64,000 nt of DNA from Arthrobacter psychrolactophilus (GTDB lineage: Bacteria; Actinomycetota; Actinomycetes; Actinomycetales; Micrococcaceae), in assembly GCF_003219795.1 (NCBI RefSeq), contig NZ_QJVC01000004.1, positions 295,384-359,383 on the forward strand, given 5' to 3'. Below the pieces are notes generated by a model that saw only the letters and a program-made list of their open reading frames with translations, searched no databases and had not been told where the DNA came from. This document shows, piece by piece, positions 57,978 to 64,000 of this stretch. Position numbers and translations under genes: made by a program. How positions within the stretch are numbered: position 1 is the first letter of the stretch; each line of letters opens with the position of its first letter.

Positions 57978-59468
57978 TCAGCTTCCCAGCAGCAGCGTGT
58001 CCCAGCCACCCGTACCGATCCGGGGCGGACTACCAAAACTGCCCTTGAGGATCGGATAGTGCAGCAAGTTTCCGGAGCTGTCGCGAGCCAAGATCCCCGC
58101 AGCGTTTCCGCCAAGATGGTTCACGATCCCGGACAGATGCGTCATAGAGCTCCATCCGGTGCCGATCTGCTTGCGGGTCTCGCTGATGAATCCTCCGGTG
58201 CCATTGCCCCGATAGAGCAATAATTTCCCGAGCGCGTTTCGGGCGAGGATATCGGTGCGACCGTCCCCGTCAAAGTCGGCGGCGAGGATCGTCAGCGCTC
58301 CCCACCCCACTCCGATACGCGTCCGCGCGGACAACGCGCTGCCGTTTACCGAAGGGTAGTAGAACAGTTCCCCGGTAGTGCGGTTCTTGGCGACAATCCC
58401 AGGGAATTTGTCGGCGCTGCGCCATTTGGTGGCGATGATGTCGTAGGAGCCCCATCCCGTGCCGATCTTCAACGCCGCGGCAAGGGTTCCGTTACTCTGC
58501 CCATAGCTAAGGGTCAGGCGGCCGTCCTTCCATTTAGCCACGATGTCCTGCCTACCGTCAGCGTTGAAATCGACAACGTCCACCTGCTGAACACCGGACC
58601 AGCCAGCCGAGATGAACCGCCGCTGCCAGAGGTCCCCGCCCTTGGCTGATGGGTAAATGAAGAGGTTCCCGGCCGTGTCCACGGCGGCCACATCGCCATT
58701 GTTGGCCACTGGAACCGGAGCGGGTTGAGGCTGTACTGGACGGGAGGAGGCATATCCGGCCAGGTTGGCCACCACGACGGTCATCCCACCCCAGCCGGCC
58801 TTGGTGGTTTTGACTTGTCCCATGCCAATGTCCGTGGCCCGTTTGTCCAGCAAGGCGGCCTTGTGGGCTGGGGAGCCCATCCACCAGTTAATAATGTCTT
58901 GAGGAGAATTATTGATGCCGATGATCTCCGAATACATGTCTGCGCCCGCGGGCAGGATGGAGAGCCCGGCATCGCTTCTATGGAGCCTGTTCATGTCAAC
59001 AGTGTCGTTGTTGACCCGTGCATTGATGGTGGCCGCCCACTGCTGCGACCCGGAGGCTATTTTGGTGTTCCAGAGTAACGATCCGGCCCCGTTGGCGACC
59101 CGAACCTTGTTGGCCAGTGCCAGAACCTGGGCAAGATAGGCGTCACTGACGGTGGCGGCGGCAAGCCCGGGCGCGGCAGTCAGGCTGCCGGGCGCAGGAA
59201 CTACAGCTGTCGGGGTGACGGTGACCGGCGGGCCAGGCACCGGAATAGTCACAGGAGCGGTAGCCGCGGCTGACTTCGGCACCGGCTTGGGCGTGGGCGG
59301 CGTCGCGGTGGCGGTCACGGGCGCCGGGGTGGCCGTTGCGGGCGCTGGTGCTGGAGGCGTGAGGGTAGCGGTCGGCGCCGCAACCTCCGCAAGCGCCGGG
59401 CCCGCTCCTGAAACTACAAGGACAGTTGTCAGTGTCAGCGCCGCAATGCGCCCTAAGGTTTTTCGCAT
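57978..59468 (-). CDS. Secreted CAP-domain (SCP/PR1-like) protein with FG-GAP/VCBS repeats
   Basis: The 496-aa protein has a Sec signal peptide (MRKTLGRIAALTLTTVLVV, ending ALA about residue 27), a ~75-residue Pro/Ala/Thr linker, a CAP domain at about 108-238 (YLAQVLALANKVRVANGAGS; WNTKIASGSQQWAATINAR; YSEIIGINNSPQDIINWWMGSPAHKAALLDKRATDIG; GGMTVVVANLAGY) and a C-terminal set of FG-GAP/VCBS-like beta repeats (WSGVQQVDVVDFNADGRQDIVAKWKDGRL; ILAADFDGDGRTDILARNA) with calcium-binding DxDxDG motifs. Probably a wall-associated or secreted protein; the role of bacterial CAP domains is unclear. A GTGAGG Shine-Dalgarno precedes ATG 59468. Confidence 0.88.
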   Translation of the reverse strand: MRKTLGRIAALTLTTVLVVSGAGPALAEVAAPTATLTPPAPAPATATPAPVTATATPPTPKPVPKSAAATAPVTIPVPGPPVTVTPTAVVPAPGSLTAAPGLAAATVSDAYLAQVLALANKVRVANGAGSLLWNTKIASGSQQWAATINARVNNDTVDMNRLHRSDAGLSILPAGADMYSEIIGINNSPQDIINWWMGSPAHKAALLDKRATDIGMGQVKTTKAGWGGMTVVVANLAGYASSRPVQPQPAPVPVANNGDVAAVDTAGNLFIYPSAKGGDLWQRRFISAGWSGVQQVDVVDFNADGRQDIVAKWKDGRLTLSYGQSNGTLAAALKIGTGWGSYDIIATKWRSADKFPGIVAKNRTTGELFYYPSVNGSALSARTRIGVGWGALTILAADFDGDGRTDILARNALGKLLLYRGNGTGGFISETRKQIGTGWSSMTHLSGIVNHLGGNAAGILARDSSGNLLHYPILKGSFGSPPRIGTGGWDTLLLGS

Positions 59469-59484
59469 GGTTCTTGCCTCACGT

Positions 59485-59504
59485 ATCGGGCGGGCCCTCC
59501 CGAT
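59485..59504. promoter_or_regulatory. 20-bp near-perfect palindrome upstream of the CAP-domain gene
   Basis: ATCGGGCGGGCCCTCCCGAT matches its reverse complement at 18 of 20 positions. It ends 17 bp before the CAP gene start codon and 48 bp past the stop of the upstream esterase gene. It could be an operator or the esterase terminator; there is no T-tract. Confidence 0.45.
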
Positions 59505-59551
59505 CCGAGGGCTATCTCATCTTAGCCACTATTGATGCCGCGACTCCGGCT

Positions 59552-60688
59552 CTACGAATTCAAGAGAACTTTTCGAACGGCGGCACTGAGCTGCATGCTG
59601 CGGCTCGCCGTGCCGCCTTCCTCGTTCCAGGCCGGGACGTAGCCAAAGCCAACCCCGTACAGCGGGTCCGCGAATCCCAGAGCCGCATTGGCGCCGTCGT
59701 GCCCGAACGCCTCAGCGCTGCCAAAATCCATGCGCGGATTAGCTTTCATGAAGGTCACGGCGAAGGAGCTCATCTCGCAAAAGACCCGGTCTAGGCCCCA
59801 TACCTGTTCCTGGCTCATGAGCGCGATGGTTTCCGGGCTCAGGTAGGGCGGCAAACCATCGATGCCCGTCGTGGCTCCGGCGTACACGCGGGCCAGGCCG
59901 TCGGCGGAGCCAACTCCGGCACCGCTGCAGCTTCCGGCCGCGCGGACACTGCGGATGTTGGGCAGTCCCAGAAGGTTTCCGGCCTGCACATTACCGGCAA
60001 CACCGGCGATGGAATGCGGGTCAAAGAAGGCCGGCGCGGGTGTTTCGTCAAACAACACCGAGCGGAAGCGCGACTCTTCCGATTCGGGCAAGCCGAGGAA
60101 CATATCGGCCGCATACGGCACGCGGATCCGGCTGTCGTAAACATCTTGCAGGCGCAGGCCGGTGGCGCGGCGGCACAGCTCCTCGAGGAAGACCCCCATC
60201 GTGAGCGCGTGGTAACCAAAAGTGCCGTTGCCAGGGCGCCACATCGGCGCCATGGACGCCAATCGATCCGCGACCGCCGGAAGGTCGTTGTAATCCTCCA
60301 TGGCGAAGCCGCCCTGCACACCCACCAGACCGGCCTGATGCGAGAGCAGCTGACGCACCGTCACGGCACCCTTGCCGTGTTGGTCAAATTCGGGCCAGTA
60401 CGTGGCCACCGTGGCGTCGAGATCAATGACGCCGTCCTGCACCAGCAGGCTGAAGGCGAGCGCCGAGACCCCCTTGGAGCAGGAGAACACACCCGTTAGT
60501 GAATCCGGGGCAACATCGGGCCCACCCACGAGGTCGATCACTTTACGTCCCGCAACGTAAACGGCCAGCTGCGCGCTATAGCGAGGATCGGCGTCGAGCA
60601 TGGAATCAAAAAGCTCCCGGACCGGGGCAAACTGATCGGTGGCAAAGCCGTGGGATCCGCCGGGGGCCGGCTGCAGTGATGTCGTCAT
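59552..60688 (-). CDS. Beta-lactamase-fold serine hydrolase (EstB-type esterase)
   Basis: The 378-aa protein has the class C/family VIII esterase motifs: S69-C-S-K72 (GVFSCSKGVSALAFSLLVQDG) as SxxK and a YHA segment (GNGTFGYHALTMGVFLEELCRRATG) supplying the catalytic Tyr. No signal peptide, so cytosolic, which fits esterase better than beta-lactamase. ATG 60688 is preceded by TAGAGT and 6 nt, with no clear Shine-Dalgarno. It is divergent from the mannosidase. Confidence 0.88.
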   Translation of the reverse strand: MTTSLQPAPGGSHGFATDQFAPVRELFDSMLDADPRYSAQLAVYVAGRKVIDLVGGPDVAPDSLTGVFSCSKGVSALAFSLLVQDGVIDLDATVATYWPEFDQHGKGAVTVRQLLSHQAGLVGVQGGFAMEDYNDLPAVADRLASMAPMWRPGNGTFGYHALTMGVFLEELCRRATGLRLQDVYDSRIRVPYAADMFLGLPESEESRFRSVLFDETPAPAFFDPHSIAGVAGNVQAGNLLGLPNIRSVRAAGSCSGAGVGSADGLARVYAGATTGIDGLPPYLSPETIALMSQEQVWGLDRVFCEMSSFAVTFMKANPRMDFGSAEAFGHDGANAALGFADPLYGVGFGYVPAWNEEGGTASRSMQLSAAVRKVLLNS

Positions 60689-60694
60689 GATTCC

Positions 60695-60700
60695 ACTCTA
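60695..60700 (-). promoter_or_regulatory. Candidate leaderless -10 for the EstB-type gene
   Basis: On the minus strand TAGAGT is followed by GGAATC (6 nt) and ATG 60688. Confidence 0.5.
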
Positions 60701-60809
60701 GGGAATCCCGGCCACGGGCAGGAATCGCGCTCCTCCCAGCGCGGGCCCAACCGTCACACTAGACTGGCCGTTGAGCCCCTCTGCCACCTGTTCCAGGAAG
60801 GTCCTGCAC

Positions 60810-63800
60810 ATGCATGACAAACACGGCCTGATCCAAAATCGACTCAAACGAGTTCTGACGGAGCGGATCATCCCAGCCATCCACACTCCTGTGGCTCCGC
60901 TGACTTTGACGGCATGGCATGTGGACGGCGGACAGGGCGAGCCAGTTGCCCCGGCCGTTGCGCTCGATGGTTCCGCCGAGTTCGTCCCCTTTGCCCTGGG
61001 TGAGCCGTGGGGACCGGCGTGGGGCACCAGCTGGATTCATGTGAGCGGCACGGTTCCGCCCGAGGCGCGCGGCCAGAAGGTGGAGCTCGTGGTGGACCTG
61101 GGCTTCAGCCAATCATGGGCCGGATTCCAGGCTGAGGGTCTCGTCTATCGCCCCGATGGCAGCACCGTCAAGGCGCTCAACCCGCTCAACACATGGGTTC
61201 CGGTGGCGGCCGAGGCGCGGGGCGGCGAAACGATCGACCTCTACGTCGAGGCCGCGGCGAACCCCTTTGTCTTCACCGACAACCCCTTCATCCCCACGCA
61301 ATTGGGTGAGAAATTCACCGCTGGCGACGCCCCGCGCTACATCATGGTCCGGGCCGATATCAATATTTTCAACTCCGAGGTCTGGGAACTTGTCCAAGAC
61401 TTTGAGGTGCTCGATCAGCTGCAAAATGAGCTGGATCTGGGCAATCCGCGCCGCTGGGATATTCTCTACGCGATAGAGCGCGCGCTCGACGCCGTATCCC
61501 TCACCGACATACCTGGCACGGCTGCCGCGGCGCGCGCCCAACTTGTGGAGGTTTTGGCGCAGCCGGCCAACGCCAGTGCCCACCAAATTACGGCTATTGG
61601 GCACGCCCACATCGATTCGGCCTGGCTGTGGCCCGTGCGTGAGACGGTGCGCAAGGTGGCTCGTACCGCCTCCAATATGGTCAACCTCTTGGATGAAAAT
61701 CCCGCGTTCCAGTTCGCCATGTCCTCCGCACAACAATACGAATGGCTCAGGGAACACCGCCCCGAGGTGTTCGCGCGGGTCAAGGCCGCCGTGGCCGAGG
61801 GCCGATTTATCCCCGTGGGCGGCATGTGGGTGGAATCGGACACCAATATGGTGGGCTCGGAGGCCATGGCCCGACAATTCAGCTACGGCCAGCGCTTCTT
61901 CCGCGAAAACTTCGGTATCGAGTGCCAGGAAGTCTGGTTGCCAGACTCTTTTGGGTACTCTGCTTCGCTGCCGCAGATTGTGAAACAAGCTGGCGCCAAG
62001 TGGTTCCTCACGCAAAAGATCTCGTGGAACACCGTCAACAAGTTCCCGCACCACACCTTTAACTGGGAGGGCATCGACGGCACCCGCGTCTTCACCCATT
62101 TCCCACCAGCCGATACCTACAACGCGCAGCTCTCCGGACAGGAATTGGCGCATGCCGTCACGAACTTCCGAGACAAGGGCGCGGCCAAGAATTCCCTCGT
62201 CCCCTTTGGCTGGGGCGATGGCGGAGGCGGACCCACTCGTGAAATGTTGGCCCGGGCGGAACGCACCAAGAACTTAGAAGGCTCCGCGCAGGTCACGATC
62301 CAAAGCCCCGCGGAATTCTTTACCGCCGCCGAGGCCGAGTATCCCAACGCACCCGTATGGAAGGGAGAACTCTACCTGGAGCTACATCGCGGCACGTACA
62401 CCTCGCAGGCCCTGACAAAGCAGGGCAACCGTCGCAGCGAACACCTCCTGCGCGAGGCCGAGCTGTGGAGCGCCACGGCCGCCGCACGCGGGCTCATCGA
62501 GTATCCCTACGAGGAGCTCGACCGAATCTGGAAGCTGGTGCTGCTCAACCAGTTCCACGACATCTTGCCCGGCTCCTCGATCGCATGGGTGCACCGAGAA
62601 GCGGCAGAAAGCTACGCCCGGATTGCCACCGACCTCGAGGAAATCATCAGCCCGGCGCTGCTCGCGCTGGCACCGTCGGCCGAACCGCTCGATCCCGGCT
62701 CGGAGCAGGATCTCGCGAACTCCACTCTCTTCAACGCCTCCCCATACCCGCGCCGCGGCATCGCCCCCTTCAGCGCTGGCGTCGCTGCCCCACACACCAC
62801 CGAGGTGACGGTGGACCATGACGGAAGCGACGTCGTCGTCCATAACGGGCTCATCACCGTGCGTTTCGGCGCCGACGGCGTCATCAGCTCCATTGTGGAT
62901 GTGACGGCACAGCGCGAGCTGGTGCCGGCGGGGCAGGGCGCCAACCTGCTACAGCTCCATGCGGATTTCCCGAATATGTGGGACGCCTGGGACATTGACG
63001 AGTTTTACAAGAACACTGTCACGGACCTGCGCGAGCTCGATTCGCTGGAGGTGTCCGTGGGCGAGGGCCTCGCGGAGATCACCATCAAGCGCAGCTTCCG
63101 GAAGTCGCACCTCACACAGCGCGTGCGCATCACCCCGGACTCCAAGGTGATCACGGTTCACAACGACGTCGATTGGCGCGAGCAGGAGACCCTGCTCAAG
63201 GCCGCATTCCCGCTCGATGTGCACGCCGACCATGCCCGCTTTGAGACCCAGTACGGGCACATCCAGCGCGCCACGCATGAGAATACCTCCTGGGACAACG
63301 CCCGCTTTGAGGTGTGTGCGCACCGCTGGGTTCACGTGGGTGAGCCCGGTTTCGGTGCGGCCGTCATCAACGACTCCACCTACGGGCATGATGTGTCGCG
63401 CCACCCGGGCAGCAACGGGTCCAGCTTCACTACGGTACGTCTGTCGCTGCTGCGCGGGCCCCGCTTCCCCGATCCGGAAACGGACCAGGGGCCGCATTCC
63501 TTCACGTACGGCTTGGTGGTGGGTGCCGATGTGGCGGACGCCGTGGCGGAGGGCTATGCCATGAACCTGCCGTGGCGCGGCGTGCCTGCCGATGGCGCCG
63601 CCGTCGAACCACTCATCAGCACGAATTCGCAGTCCGCGTTGATCGAGTCCGTCAAGCTGGCGGACGACCGTAGCGGCGACGTCATGGTCCGGCTCTACGA
63701 ACCCCTCGGGGCCCGTGCCTCGGTGTCGCTCTCGGCGTCATTCCTCGTGGCCTCGGTCGCGGAGAACAATCTGCTGGAACAGCCGTACGAGGTTGGGTCC

Positions 63801-63899
63801 CTTACCGTGACTCCCACGGACGACGGCGGGGTGGGCTCGATCAAGCTTGCCCTGCGACCCTTCCAGATTTTGACTCTGCGCCTCAAGCGTAGCCGCTGA
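60810..63899 (+). CDS. Alpha-mannosidase, glycoside hydrolase family 38
   Basis: The 1029-aa protein has an N-terminal beta domain to about residue 250, a GH38 catalytic domain with the metal-binding HAHID (265-269) and nucleophile D379 in VWLPDSFGYSASLPQI, a middle three-helix bundle (LNQFHDILPGSSIAWVHREAAESY) and C-terminal beta domains. It is the bacterial/fungal class II cytosolic type and lacks a signal peptide. It hydrolyses alpha-mannosides with retention using zinc. ATG 60810 has AGGAAGG upstream; a start 13 codons earlier is less likely. No other sugar genes are next to it. Confidence 0.93.
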   Translation: MHDKHGLIQNRLKRVLTERIIPAIHTPVAPLTLTAWHVDGGQGEPVAPAVALDGSAEFVPFALGEPWGPAWGTSWIHVSGTVPPEARGQKVELVVDLGFSQSWAGFQAEGLVYRPDGSTVKALNPLNTWVPVAAEARGGETIDLYVEAAANPFVFTDNPFIPTQLGEKFTAGDAPRYIMVRADINIFNSEVWELVQDFEVLDQLQNELDLGNPRRWDILYAIERALDAVSLTDIPGTAAAARAQLVEVLAQPANASAHQITAIGHAHIDSAWLWPVRETVRKVARTASNMVNLLDENPAFQFAMSSAQQYEWLREHRPEVFARVKAAVAEGRFIPVGGMWVESDTNMVGSEAMARQFSYGQRFFRENFGIECQEVWLPDSFGYSASLPQIVKQAGAKWFLTQKISWNTVNKFPHHTFNWEGIDGTRVFTHFPPADTYNAQLSGQELAHAVTNFRDKGAAKNSLVPFGWGDGGGGPTREMLARAERTKNLEGSAQVTIQSPAEFFTAAEAEYPNAPVWKGELYLELHRGTYTSQALTKQGNRRSEHLLREAELWSATAAARGLIEYPYEELDRIWKLVLLNQFHDILPGSSIAWVHREAAESYARIATDLEEIISPALLALAPSAEPLDPGSEQDLANSTLFNASPYPRRGIAPFSAGVAAPHTTEVTVDHDGSDVVVHNGLITVRFGADGVISSIVDVTAQRELVPAGQGANLLQLHADFPNMWDAWDIDEFYKNTVTDLRELDSLEVSVGEGLAEITIKRSFRKSHLTQRVRITPDSKVITVHNDVDWREQETLLKAAFPLDVHADHARFETQYGHIQRATHENTSWDNARFEVCAHRWVHVGEPGFGAAVINDSTYGHDVSRHPGSNGSSFTTVRLSLLRGPRFPDPETDQGPHSFTYGLVVGADVADAVAEGYAMNLPWRGVPADGAAVEPLISTNSQSALIESVKLADDRSGDVMVRLYEPLGARASVSLSASFLVASVAENNLLEQPYEVGSLTVTPTDDGGVGSIKLALRPFQILTLRLKRSR

Positions 63900-64000
63900 G
63901 ACCGGCAAAAGCAGCGTAATACCGGCTCTTCAGAATTGAGAGTGTAGTTTCGGTCTGAATCCGCCTGATTCCAGCAGTGATCTGGCGACGTAGTTGGTGA

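Noticed and set aside
61113-62153. 346-aa antisense frame across the alpha-mannosidase
   Set aside because: Shadow of GH38 coding sequence.
63965-64000. TGATCTGGCGA near the right edge, similar to part of the palindromic element
   Set aside because: Only about 11 bases match and no second arm is visible before the window ends.
1-64000. CRISPR arrays, insertion sequences, prophage genes, rRNA
   Set aside because: I saw no regularly spaced repeats, transposase or phage-structural motifs, or rRNA sequence.

Overview
The window comes from a high-GC Gram-positive actinobacterium. Gene content fits the Micrococcaceae (Arthrobacter and relatives): a SAM-IV-type riboswitch ahead of a rhodanese-metZ pair, a 7-gene-function Mrp antiporter with a fused A/B subunit, DUF4235 and SHOCT proteins, a CopD-CtaG fusion, and a Xi-class thiol transferase in a lineage known for mycothiol. 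The placement is inference; no rRNA is present. One tRNA (Gly, anticodon CCC) is present. I see no prophage, insertion sequence or CRISPR array; almost everything is chromosomal housekeeping, transport and regulation.

Layout. 1-6070: end of a low-molecular-weight phosphatase, a kinase-like/PabB fusion, cardiolipin synthase, an HdeD-type membrane protein, PabC and a Pr6Pr-type membrane protein. PabB and PabC together make p-aminobenzoate for folate. 6180-8342: a SAM riboswitch and a three-gene sulfur operon ending in metZ. 8335-10394: a hypothetical protein and a MurA paralogue with an N-terminal helix-turn-helix domain. 10594-13727: a TPP-riboswitch-controlled ECF transporter for thiamine or its pyrimidine precursor. 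14245-20667: Mrp Na+/H+ antiporter operon, read leftward with 4-bp overlaps. 20878-24646: UMF1-type MFS protein, dCTP deaminase, KhtTU-like K+/H+ antiporter. 24799-33399: SHOCT protein, tRNA-Gly, a small basic protein coupled to an N5-(carboxyethyl)ornithine synthase-like enzyme, an MFS/LysR divergent pair, panD, an AEC carrier, a HerA-like ATPase and a membrane-anchored hypothetical.

33646-39253: thioredoxin-NHL protein coupled to a CopD-CtaG copper/cytochrome-assembly protein, HU, and a zinc-independent ribosomal protein cluster (L28, L33, S14). 40005-44702: SGNH hydrolase, MFS transporter, ABC exporter and divergent MarR regulator. 45314-50328: iron-siderophore uptake operon (binding protein, two permeases, ATPase, siderophore-interacting reductase) behind an iron-box-like palindrome. 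50459-52769: MarR regulator divergent from an F420-reductase-like protein, then a glutathionyl-hydroquinone-reductase-like enzyme. 52895-57950: compatible-solute (OpuC-type) ABC operon followed by a disulfide reductase. 57978-63899: secreted CAP-domain/FG-GAP protein, a class C beta-lactamase-fold esterase and a GH38 alpha-mannosidase.

How it works together. Cation and osmotic homeostasis is heavily represented (Mrp, KhtTU, OpuC, cardiolipin synthase). Three nutrient circuits carry recognisable RNA or DNA control elements (SAM, TPP, iron). The strongest unlisted signals are: (1) nine start codons preceded at exactly 6 or 7 nt by a TANNNT -10 hexamer and no Shine-Dalgarno, which points to leaderless transcripts, one of them a 9-codon mini-ORF coupled to an MFS gene; (2) a ~61-bp imperfect palindrome present twice, each time between convergent genes; (3) two terminator-like hairpins sharing a 19-bp arm; (4) an inverted repeat straddling the promoter between a MarR gene and its divergent target. 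I did not find a clearly new multi-gene system.
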